From contig JBBTUF010000005.1 of the NCBI GenBank assembly GCA_038063855.1, positions 1-23,427 on the forward strand: a stretch of 23,427 nucleotides of DNA, given 5' to 3'. A model generated the notes under the pieces. It did no database searches. It saw only the letters and a program-made list of their open reading frames with translations, and had not been told where the DNA came from. The stretch comes from JBBTUF01 sp038063855. Lineage in GTDB: Bacteria > Patescibacteriota > Minisyncoccia > Ryanbacterales > GWA2-47-10b. This document shows positions 15,439-22,541 of the stretch, one piece after another. A program made the position numbers and the translations under genes. The first letter of the stretch is position 1, and every line of letters begins with the position of its first letter.

Positions 15439-16617
15439 ATGACATATATGAAAGTGCCTCTCGCGAAGCACGAGCTTACAACACAAGATAAAGAAGCAGT
15501 TATCCGCGTACTCGGTAGCGACTTTTTAACTCGTGGACCACAGCATTTTGAGTTTGAGCGTGCTATTGCGGAGTATATTGGTGTAAAGTACGCGATTGCT
15601 ACAAGTAGTGGAACGACTGCTTTGCATACCTCGCTTTGTGCGCTGGGTATCGCGCAAGGAGATGTTGTTATCACGACGCCTTTGAGTTTCATCGCTTCGA
15701 GCGATTGTATATTGCACGCAGGGGCGCGGCCAGTGTTTGTTGATGTTGAGCCAGTAACATTTCAGATTGATCCAGTGGCCGTTGAAAGAAGAATAAAGAA
15801 TCTTTATGCGCAAAATGTTGCGGTTAAGGCGATTCTTGCTGTTGATCTTTTTGGTTATATCGCCGACTGGACGGCATTACGACATATCGCACAACGGTAT
15901 CATCTGAAACTAATTGAAGACAGTTGTGAAGCTCTTGGCTCGTCTGTTGAGATAGGTAGTGACTGTCGTATGGCTGGTACATTTGGTGATGTAGGTATTT
16001 TCGCATTCTTCCCAAATAAACAAATTGTAACCGGGGAAGGTGGCATGATCGTAACGAATGATGAATCGGTCAATCGTATTGCACGAATGGTCAAGAACCA
16101 TGGTGCATCACCTTTGGGCGCGTGGTATGAGTATCAGATGCTCGGATACAATTACCATATGAATGAGATGAGTGCGGCGTTGGGCGTGTCCCAGTTAAAG
16201 CGCGTAGAGACAATCGTTGATCGGCGCATTGCTATCACGGAGCAATACAATGCCTTACTTGCTTCGAATCAAGACGTTATCACCCCGCCAGTAGTTAAAC
16301 ATTTGCGCGTGAGTAGGTTTGTATATGTATTGCGATTGGCTGAATGGTTTAACCGGCGTGATCGCGACTCGCTCATGAGATATCTTGCTGAGCGAGGCAT
16401 TACGACGCGCGAGTATTTTTCCTGTATTCATCTTTCTCTTGCGTATCAAAAGTATGGGTATGGAATGGGTATGGAGAGGGGGAGCTTTCCAGTTGCTGAA
16501 GATTTTTCTTCTCATTCGCTCGCCTTGCCATTTTTTCATACAATTACCGAAGAGCAGATTCGATACGTGGTTGATAATCTTTCTCGGGGACTTTCTGAAA
16601 TAGGGAGGTCAAAATGA
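15439..16617 (+). CDS. DegT/DnrJ-family aminotransferase, PseC/PglE-like
   Basis: The 392-residue protein begins with KVPLAKHELTTQDKEAVIRV (5-24). It has the early ATSSGTTALH (54-63), D161 of IEDSCEALGS (159-168) and the Schiff-base lysine K194 in FFPNKQIVTGEGG (190-202), all landmarks of the DegT fold. The pattern resembles the PseC/PglE/LegC group, which aminates UDP-4-keto-6-deoxy sugars. A strong ribosome binding site precedes it. Its stop overlaps the ATG of a PglD-like acetyltransferase (ATGA), so the likely product is a 4-amino sugar that the partner then N-acetylates, as in UDP-diacetylbacillosamine synthesis. The matching 4,6-dehydratase (PglF type) is not in the window, so the sugar remains open. 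Confidence 0.87.
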   Translation: MTYMKVPLAKHELTTQDKEAVIRVLGSDFLTRGPQHFEFERAIAEYIGVKYAIATSSGTTALHTSLCALGIAQGDVVITTPLSFIASSDCILHAGARPVFVDVEPVTFQIDPVAVERRIKNLYAQNVAVKAILAVDLFGYIADWTALRHIAQRYHLKLIEDSCEALGSSVEIGSDCRMAGTFGDVGIFAFFPNKQIVTGEGGMIVTNDESVNRIARMVKNHGASPLGAWYEYQMLGYNYHMNEMSAALGVSQLKRVETIVDRRIAITEQYNALLASNQDVITPPVVKHLRVSRFVYVLRLAEWFNRRDRDSLMRYLAERGITTREYFSCIHLSLAYQKYGYGMGMERGSFPVAEDFSSHSLALPFFHTITEEQIRYVVDNLSRGLSEIGRSK

Positions 16618-17237
16618 GCACGGTCGTTATCTACGGATCAGGAGGTCACGGTAAGGTTGTCGCTGATGTAGCAGAAAAAGCAGGCCTTTTGATTGAAGGG
16701 TGGATTGATAACACAAAGCCGTTTGGTACTGAAGTCTTTGGGTATCCGGTGTTGGGTGACGATACTAATGCTGCTGAGGTAGTTCAGGGCGATAGGTATA
16801 TCGTGATAGCGATTGGTGACAATAACGCTCGCAGGCGGTTGGCGGATTTTTTTTCAAATCACCATGCGCGCTTTGTAAGAGTCAAACACCCATCTGCTAT
16901 CATCGCGAGAGGGGCAAAGATCGCAGAAGGTGTTGTTGTGTGCGCGGGGGTAGTTATAAACGCCGATGCAATTATCGGCAAGCACTCAATTATCAACACA
17001 GGAGCAATCATCGAGCACGATTGTCGCATTGGTGATTATGCCCATGTAGCCTCGGGCGTTTCAATGGGCGGTCGCGTTGTAATCGGAGACGATAGTCTTA
17101 TCGGTACCGGTGCATCGATTCGTCATGATGTCAAAATTGGCAAAGGATGTATTGTAGGTGCGGGCTCTGTAGTAGTTCATGATGTGCCCGATGGCATGGT
17201 TGTTGTAGGGAATCCTGCAAAACAGTTAATCAAATAA
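16614..17237 (+). CDS. PglD/NeuD-like sugar O/N-acetyltransferase
   Basis: This 207-residue protein begins with VVIYGSGGHGKVVADVAEKA (4-23), the PglD/NeuD N-terminal Rossmann signature. The left-handed beta-helix of hexapeptide repeats follows (about 95-200: IIARGAKI, VVINADAI, SIINTGAI, VVIGDD). The likely catalytic histidine is H135 in IIEHDCRIGDYAH, and H144 may bind acetyl-CoA. It would add acetyl from acetyl-CoA to an amino sugar, most likely the 4-amino sugar of the aminotransferase it overlaps. A GGGAGG ribosome binding site precedes the start. The pair ends in a clear terminator. The donor-acceptor chemistry is inferred from the well-studied PglD family. Confidence 0.9.
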   Translation: MSTVVIYGSGGHGKVVADVAEKAGLLIEGWIDNTKPFGTEVFGYPVLGDDTNAAEVVQGDRYIVIAIGDNNARRRLADFFSNHHARFVRVKHPSAIIARGAKIAEGVVVCAGVVINADAIIGKHSIINTGAIIEHDCRIGDYAHVASGVSMGGRVVIGDDSLIGTGASIRHDVKIGKGCIVGAGSVVVHDVPDGMVVVGNPAKQLIK

Positions 17238-17273
17238 CGCTGACCCAGAAATGTGGGTCAGCGTTTTCATTTT
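17236..17273 (+). terminator. Rho-independent terminator of the PglE/PglD-like pair
   Basis: A perfect 12-bp stem pairs AACGCTGACCCA (17236-17247) with TGGGTCAGCGTT (17254-17265) around a six-base loop (GAAATG). A mostly T tail follows (TTTTCATTTT, 17264-17273). The hairpin begins inside the stop codon of the acetyltransferase. Confidence 0.9.
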
Positions 17274-17291
17274 AGTCACTTTTTCTATACT
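17264..17291 (+). promoter_or_regulatory. Possible promoter after the terminator
   Basis: TTTTCA (17264-17269), a 16-base spacer and TATACT (17286-17291) form a weak promoter inside the terminator tail. It would start transcription about six bases before the GT2 ATG at 17304, leaving nearly no leader. Confidence 0.33.
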
Positions 17292-17303
17292 ATGGAGTTA
17301 TAT

Positions 17304-18236
17304 ATGATATCAGTTGTTGTTACGGCGTATAATGATGCTGTGATTATCGTTGAATTAACGAGGAGGTTGAAGCATGTTTTAGAAAGGCTCGACGCTGAGT
17401 TTGAAGTTATATTCGTTGACGATGGTTCAACTGACCAGACGCCGGATATAGTGGAAGGCGAATATGAAAAAGATTCAAGGATAAAATATGTTCAATTCTC
17501 AAGAAATTTTGGGCAAGGGATTGCGATTCGTGCAGGGTTTGATTACGCTAAGGGGGATATTGTGGTCATTATGGATGGTGATTTGCAGGATTTGCCAGAG
17601 GAGATTCCAAAACTTGTTGAAAAAATTAAAGATGGATACGATGTTGCATACGGATTGCGCATTCATCGAAAAGATTCAATATTTCGACGAATTACATCTT
17701 GGTGTTTACGAAAGTTTCTTGCATTTAATATTCGCAAAGGCGATATGCCTCGAGGTGACGATCAAATGTTAGTCGGTGTTTTTCGGGCGATGAATCGAAG
17801 CATGGTTAGCGCTTTAAAAAATCTGCCAGAGCATACGGCATATGTGCAGGGGTTGATTCGTTGGGTTGGGTTTCAGCAAGTCACTGTACAGGTTGAGCAT
17901 GGGAAAAGATTTTATGGTGAGAGTAAATATAATTTAAGAGGTCTTTTGAGATATGCTACCGATGGCATTATTGCTACGACAACATATCCATTGCGTTTTG
18001 CCACATACCTTGGTTTTGTGATAGCTGTAGCATCTTTTGCAGTTGGGGTTTATGAAGTTGTCTATCGGGTACTTTTTGGTACGATTGCAGCTGGCTTTAC
18101 GACTTTAATTCTGGTCGTGTTGTTTCTTGGCGGTGTGCAGTTATGTATTTTAGGGATTTTGGGCGAATATATAGGCAGGATTTATACGGAAACAAAAGAT
18201 CGCCCTTTGTATATAATTCGTAGGCTCATTTTATAA
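17304..18236 (+). CDS. GT2 polyprenyl-phosphate sugar synthase-like (GtrB type), membrane-anchored
   Basis: The start at 17304 gives 310 residues. An in-frame GTG at 17253 sits inside the terminator hairpin and an ATG at 17292 abuts a -10 box, so both are unlikely. The protein begins MISVVVTAYNDAV, has VDDGSTDQTP (38-47), the donor motif MDGDLQDLPEE (90-100; D91, D93) and the RFYGESKYNLRGLLRY stretch (202-217) typical of undecaprenyl-phosphate sugar synthases. Two C-terminal membrane segments (about 230-257 and 264-290) match GtrB. It would load undecaprenyl phosphate with a sugar for the GT39-like gene that begins three bases after its stop. The sugar is unknown. Confidence 0.88.
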   Translation: MISVVVTAYNDAVIIVELTRRLKHVLERLDAEFEVIFVDDGSTDQTPDIVEGEYEKDSRIKYVQFSRNFGQGIAIRAGFDYAKGDIVVIMDGDLQDLPEEIPKLVEKIKDGYDVAYGLRIHRKDSIFRRITSWCLRKFLAFNIRKGDMPRGDDQMLVGVFRAMNRSMVSALKNLPEHTAYVQGLIRWVGFQQVTVQVEHGKRFYGESKYNLRGLLRYATDGIIATTTYPLRFATYLGFVIAVASFAVGVYEVVYRVLFGTIAAGFTTLILVVLFLGGVQLCILGILGEYIGRIYTETKDRPLYIIRRLIL

Positions 18237-18239
18237 AGT

Positions 18240-19601
18240 ATGAGGAATATATTGGAGAGCAAATTCTTGATAGTGCTTGTTGCGCTTGGAATCTCAGTAA
18301 GTTTATTTTTGGGAGTTCTTAGTGAGAAAATTTTTAAGACCAGCATTGATGATTGGGGAAATGATGCTTATAGCTATAATGCGACAGCGCTTTCTTTGGT
18401 TAGGCATCAGACCATACATGATTCATCAACTTTCTTTTACGGACCTTTTCAGCGTCCACCGGGGTATGCTATTTTTCTTGCTGTAGTATATGGCATATTT
18501 GGAGAGTATCCAGTAGCAGTTTTTGTATCGCAAATATTGATATGGATACTGACGCTAATTTTAATTTTCGAAATTGCAAAGAGGTTTTTTGATTTTCCGT
18601 TTTCAACAATCCCGCCGCTCATGACAGCAGTATATTGGGGCGTGGCAACATACGTTATCGATATTAATTCTGATGTGTTTGCTCTTTTTCTAAATACCGC
18701 CTTGATATGGAGCTTTTTTAAGTGGAGAGATAAATCAAATTCTTATTTTGCAGTGTTACAAGGCATACTGTTTGCGTTTTTAGTACTTACGAAGCCGATC
18801 GTGTTATACGCTATTCCATTTTATATTGTAGCAATGTTTATAATCAAAAAAAGAATTAATAAAAAATTAATAATCGATATTCTTGTTGTGTTAATTATCG
18901 CATTATTGCCAATCGGAGCATGGGCGCAATATAATCATAAAATTGTCGGTAATTATGGGCTGGCAAGTGGAGCGCTGACTTTAATGCGCCGCGCTGATGA
19001 TGTTAATTTTTCGAAGGGTCGAATTAATTCTTTTGTTATAGCGTCTTTTTTTGGTGATTATGTTGCAGATTATTTTTATCCGGGATATGCGAATGATCCG
19101 GAGCCTTATACAAAAGAATCTATAGAGCGTGAGAAGAGGTATTATCAAAATCAAAAACAAGATAAGAGTAATGAAGGTCAGTTACAGGCACAGTATTACG
19201 CTGAGGCAAAAAATCTCATTATGTCGCATCCAGTCAAGTTTGTAATGCTCGGCTCTATATATCTTCAGCGATTAAACTCCCCAGTTAATTTAGAAGGAGT
19301 TGAACTTATACATACATTTGTTGTAAAAGATGGGAGTTTTAGTATTATTAAGTTTTTAATTTTAATAGGAATTCATTTAGTGTGGTTGATTTTTATATTT
19401 GTTGTAGTGTTTGGGGTAATCTTGGCGATACGAATGGATTGGAAAAAATGGTTTTTAATTCTTTTTTTTATACTGTATTTCAATGGAACGTATGCCTTGT
19501 TAACACATGCTGAGGCTCGTTATATTATACCGGTTATTCCATTTTATTTTTTCTTAGTTGTTGTTTGTTGGCAGAGATTTCGAGCATATTTGTCAAAATG
19601 A
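18240..19601 (+). CDS. GT39-like integral-membrane glycosyltransferase
   Basis: This 453-residue protein has about ten hydrophobic segments. Its first extracytoplasmic loop holds acidic residues (D37, D38 and D42 in SIDDWGNDAYSY), then FQRPPGYAIFL (70-80), a common signature of PMT_2/ArnT-like transferases. A central loop after about residue 230 is basic and charged. It has no large soluble C-terminal domain, unlike the first GT39-like protein. It starts three bases after the GT2 gene, so the GT2 product is its likely donor. It would work on the outer membrane face with a lipid-linked sugar; the acceptor is unknown. The family assignment rests on the RPPGY motif and topology. Confidence 0.75.
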   Translation: MRNILESKFLIVLVALGISVSLFLGVLSEKIFKTSIDDWGNDAYSYNATALSLVRHQTIHDSSTFFYGPFQRPPGYAIFLAVVYGIFGEYPVAVFVSQILIWILTLILIFEIAKRFFDFPFSTIPPLMTAVYWGVATYVIDINSDVFALFLNTALIWSFFKWRDKSNSYFAVLQGILFAFLVLTKPIVLYAIPFYIVAMFIIKKRINKKLIIDILVVLIIALLPIGAWAQYNHKIVGNYGLASGALTLMRRADDVNFSKGRINSFVIASFFGDYVADYFYPGYANDPEPYTKESIEREKRYYQNQKQDKSNEGQLQAQYYAEAKNLIMSHPVKFVMLGSIYLQRLNSPVNLEGVELIHTFVVKDGSFSIIKFLILIGIHLVWLIFIFVVVFGVILAIRMDWKKWFLILFFILYFNGTYALLTHAEARYIIPVIPFYFFLVVVCWQRFRAYLSK

Positions 19602-19606
19602 TATCA

Positions 19607-19635
19607 TTGCAAATTGTTGTAATGACTGATATTAT
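19607..19635 (+). promoter_or_regulatory. Probable promoter of the SDR-GT2-GT39-gmd run
   Basis: TTGCAA (19607-19612), a 17-base spacer and TATTAT (19630-19635) precede the SDR ATG at 19647 by 11 bases. Transcription would start about five bases before the codon, and no Shine-Dalgarno sequence is present. Confidence 0.45.
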
Positions 19636-19646
19636 CTTTGTATTGT

Positions 19647-20489
19647 ATGAAAATATTGCTTGTAGGTTCCTCGGGGTTTATAGGTTCGCACATTCTAAGA
19701 AAACTTGAGAATAAGCACACGGTAATCAAATTTAGTTTGCGCGATGGATTTGATATGAGCATATGGGATGATGTAGAAAAAGCGTGTGCGGATGCAAATG
19801 CTATTTTTCATTTTGGAGCTACGGCGGTAGGTAGAAGAAATGCTACCCCGGATCCTCATTTTGCTGATACGGATTATAGTGGAGTTCGAAATTTTGTGCG
19901 GGCGGCAGAAATGTTTCATATCCCGCTTATTTTTTCTTCGAGTATTCGTGTATATGGAACAACCGAAGAAATGAAGGGTGGGGAAGATGGCGATGTGCAT
20001 CCTGCGAGTGTATATGGTCAGATGAAGTTGGATTGTGAAAATATTATTAAAAACAGCGCGGCTCAGTGGATAATTCTTAGAATTGCGGCCGTGTACGGAA
20101 AGGGGATGCCGGAGGATTTTATTATATCGTCTTTTTGCCGCACTATCTCGAGGGGTGAGCCGATTATATTAACGAGCACCGGGCAACAAAAGCGCAATTT
20201 TGTTTGTGCCGAAGATCTTGCGGAGTGCATTTCGTTGCTCGCCGATTATACGTTTGAAAAAAATGAAATTATTAATGTTGCGCACCATGAGACTGTAAAT
20301 TTACTTGAACTTATAAAATTGATCGGCGGGATTCTTGGGAAAAAAGTCGATGTCAGGCCGGCGCATGTAGATACTAAGGATCCAGATGAATTGATCTCTA
20401 TAAGAAAAGTAGAGAAACTGTTGGGGTGGCGGGCAAAAACAGATTTAGTGAGGGGGTTAGAGCGATGTTACGCGCATGAAATTTTCTAG
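19647..20489 (+). CDS. NAD(P)-dependent epimerase/dehydratase (SDR)
   Basis: The 280-residue protein (ATG at 19647) opens with the nucleotide-binding MKILLVGSSGFIGSH (1-15). The catalytic serine region IFSSSIRVYG (95-104), the pair Y123-x3-K127 (VYGQMK) and RIAAVYGKG (145-153) complete an extended-SDR sugar-nucleotide enzyme. It is shorter than typical 4,6-dehydratases, closer to RmlD/GDP-4-keto-6-deoxymannose reductase-like epimerase-reductases. The sequence does not decide its reaction; pairing with Gmd three genes downstream makes a role in a GDP-6-deoxy sugar reasonable but unproven. An in-frame TTG at 19638 is unlikely because it would lie within the promoter region. It overlaps the next gene by 14 bases. 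Confidence 0.82.
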   Translation: MKILLVGSSGFIGSHILRKLENKHTVIKFSLRDGFDMSIWDDVEKACADANAIFHFGATAVGRRNATPDPHFADTDYSGVRNFVRAAEMFHIPLIFSSSIRVYGTTEEMKGGEDGDVHPASVYGQMKLDCENIIKNSAAQWIILRIAAVYGKGMPEDFIISSFCRTISRGEPIILTSTGQQKRNFVCAEDLAECISLLADYTFEKNEIINVAHHETVNLLELIKLIGGILGKKVDVRPAHVDTKDPDELISIRKVEKLLGWRAKTDLVRGLERCYAHEIF

Positions 20490-21186
20490 AGTTACCATTA
20501 TTATTCCCGTGTACAATGAGAAGCGGACAATACGTCAGGTTATTGATCGCTCACTCGTTGCAGATACACTCGGACTTGAGAAGGAGATTATTGTTGTTGA
20601 TAATTATTCTACCGATGGAACGCGGGACATGCTTCAGAAAATAAGCGGAGAGAGAAAAATTAAAATTATATTGCATAATAAAAATTTAGGTGTCGGAACG
20701 AGTTGGCGTGATGGGATTGCGGCTTCAAGTGGAGAGATTATTTTGAGGCAGGATGCCGATCTCGAATATATGCCGGAGGATTTCTCGTTGCTTTTAAAGC
20801 CGATCATTGATGGGAGAGCGAGCGTTGTATACGGGTCACGAATTCTTGGGTACTCAAAAAGCAAATATCGTTATAAAGCATATCTTTGGGGTGGAATTTT
20901 GGTGAATAAGCTTTGTAATATTATTTGGGGGACGCATTTGACAGATATTTTAACTGCGGCTAAAGTTTTTGACCGCAGCATTTTAGATAAGATTTTATTA
21001 GAAAGCGCTCACTTTGAAATTGAAGCAGAACTTACCTCAAAGGTGGTCAGAGCGGGGTTTAATATTATTGAGGTGCCGATTACATATCAAGCAAGAAGTT
21101 TCGAAGAAGGGAAAACTATAAGATGGCATCATGCGTTTCGTATTCTTTGGGCAGCTTTAAAATATCGATTTGTGTCTTTGCAATGA
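20476..21186 (+). CDS. GT2 polyprenyl-phosphate sugar synthase-like, no membrane anchor
   Basis: This 236-residue protein has VTIIIPVYNEKRTI (6-19), the binding region VVDNYSTDGTRD (40-51), the acidic donor motif QDADLEYMPEDF (92-103; D93, D95) and PITYQARSFEEGKTI (201-215), the DPM1-like C-terminal signature. Unlike the other two GT2 genes it lacks C-terminal membrane helices, so it may be a soluble, DPM1-like enzyme that contacts the membrane. Its start overlaps the SDR stop by 14 bases and its end overlaps a GT39-like gene (ATGA). It would load a polyprenyl phosphate with a sugar from a nucleotide donor, for use by that neighbour. Confidence 0.85.
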   Translation: MKFSRVTIIIPVYNEKRTIRQVIDRSLVADTLGLEKEIIVVDNYSTDGTRDMLQKISGERKIKIILHNKNLGVGTSWRDGIAASSGEIILRQDADLEYMPEDFSLLLKPIIDGRASVVYGSRILGYSKSKYRYKAYLWGGILVNKLCNIIWGTHLTDILTAAKVFDRSILDKILLESAHFEIEAELTSKVVRAGFNIIEVPITYQARSFEEGKTIRWHHAFRILWAALKYRFVSLQ

Positions 21187-22541
21187 TGTTGAACAAGTTT
21201 TTGAAAGAGTATAAGACTGAAATATTAATTTTTATTGCCGCTTTTTGCGCGCGAATATTTTTTTTAATGATCCTTCTAGTACTTGGCACATCGGTGCCAG
21301 ACTTGGGGTCTGACTCGCATAGTTTCCTTGGGGATATGAGAGGCATGCTAGAGACTGGACATTTTATTAATATAAATACTGGGCGACTAAATAGTTATGA
21401 TATGCCGGGTTATCCAATATTTCTTTTGATTATTTTGGCAGTATTTAAAAAGATATTAATCGTTTCAGTCATACAGGATTTTATAGGAGGGATATCCGCA
21501 GTTTTAGTTTATAAAATTGGTCTTACTTGGTCGAAGAAAGTTGGCATATTGGCGGCATTATTTTTTTCTTTTGAGCCAGCGGGGCTATTGTATTCTAATT
21601 ATATTGCGACCGAGCCACTCTTTATATTTTTTGTACTTCTTACTGTGTATGTTCTTATAAATAATATTGGCAGATTTTTGCGCGGTTCTTTTTTTGTGGG
21701 AGCGTTACTTGGCATGTCCACAATGATTAGACCGGTGGGAGAGGTGTTGATTCCGAGTATAATTATATTCTACGTATTACAGCAGAAGAAGTATTTACTT
21801 AATACAATCATTCTTTTTCTTGTAGGTTTTTTAATGATAGTTGGGCCATGGTCTATTAGAAATAAAATGTTTTTTAATACATGGGAACTTTCAGCTGTTG
21901 CAAGCTGGCAGTTTGCATACGCTCATGCACCCGCTTTTTATGCATATAACAATAATATTTCTATGAAAGAAGCTGAAGATATCTTTAAAGAGCGTTTACT
22001 TACACTGACCCCGTATAAGAATGAAGTACGAACAGGAAAGTCAGGCATTCTAGAAAATTCTCCGTATATGTGGAAAGTGGCTTTTGATTATATCGGCGAG
22101 CACCCGATTTTATATGCAAAGTTTCATCTTATTAAAACGATCCCATTTTTTATAAGTGATGGGGCACGTGATATATTGTATCGAATGAGACTTAGTGGTA
22201 GTAATGTTTTTAGTATCAGCGATTTGCTTTTAAAGGGAAGGTTTAATAAAATTTGGGATGCATTAACTAAAAATGTATTAGTGTTGATGAGTGTGATCAT
22301 TGGAGGTATTTTTTGGCTTGCTATAAATATATTGATGGTATACGGTTGGATTATTAGCAGTAAACAGAAGCATGCTATAACTGTGCTTTGCGTTGGTTTT
22401 ATTCTTACGATTGCGCTGGTTTCTGGTGGTTCCGTATCACATCCCAGGTATAGATATAGTATCAGTCCTTTTATGTTTCTGCTTGCTGGGGTTGGTCTCC
22501 AAACCCTTTTAGGCAAATATAAGTATAAAACTAATTTATGA
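21183..22541 (+). CDS. GT39-like integral-membrane glycosyltransferase
   Basis: The product is 452 residues from the ATG at 21183, which overlaps the GT2 stop by four bases; an in-frame ATG at 21123 lies inside the GT2 gene. Its hydrophobic profile gives about ten membrane segments. The first outer loop holds acidic residues (D40 and D44 in VPDLGSDSHS) and DMPGYPIFLLI (73-83) matches the PGY element of PMT_2-type transferases. The SYIATEPL-like region (YSNYIATEPL) is also typical of the family. It is expected to use the lipid-linked sugar from the GT2 directly upstream. Its stop overlaps gmd (ATGA). The family is probable from topology and PGY; the acceptor is unknown. Confidence 0.75.
   Translation: MMLNKFLKEYKTEILIFIAAFCARIFFLMILLVLGTSVPDLGSDSHSFLGDMRGMLETGHFININTGRLNSYDMPGYPIFLLIILAVFKKILIVSVIQDFIGGISAVLVYKIGLTWSKKVGILAALFFSFEPAGLLYSNYIATEPLFIFFVLLTVYVLINNIGRFLRGSFFVGALLGMSTMIRPVGEVLIPSIIIFYVLQQKKYLLNTIILFLVGFLMIVGPWSIRNKMFFNTWELSAVASWQFAYAHAPAFYAYNNNISMKEAEDIFKERLLTLTPYKNEVRTGKSGILENSPYMWKVAFDYIGEHPILYAKFHLIKTIPFFISDGARDILYRMRLSGSNVFSISDLLLKGRFNKIWDALTKNVLVLMSVIIGGIFWLAINILMVYGWIISSKQKHAITVLCVGFILTIALVSGGSVSHPRYRYSISPFMFLLAGVGLQTLLGKYKYKTNL

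Noticed and set aside
17253..17303. The GTG at 17253 as the GT2 start
   Set aside because: It is inside the second arm of the terminator hairpin of the upstream gene, and the family begins at MISVVVTAYND.
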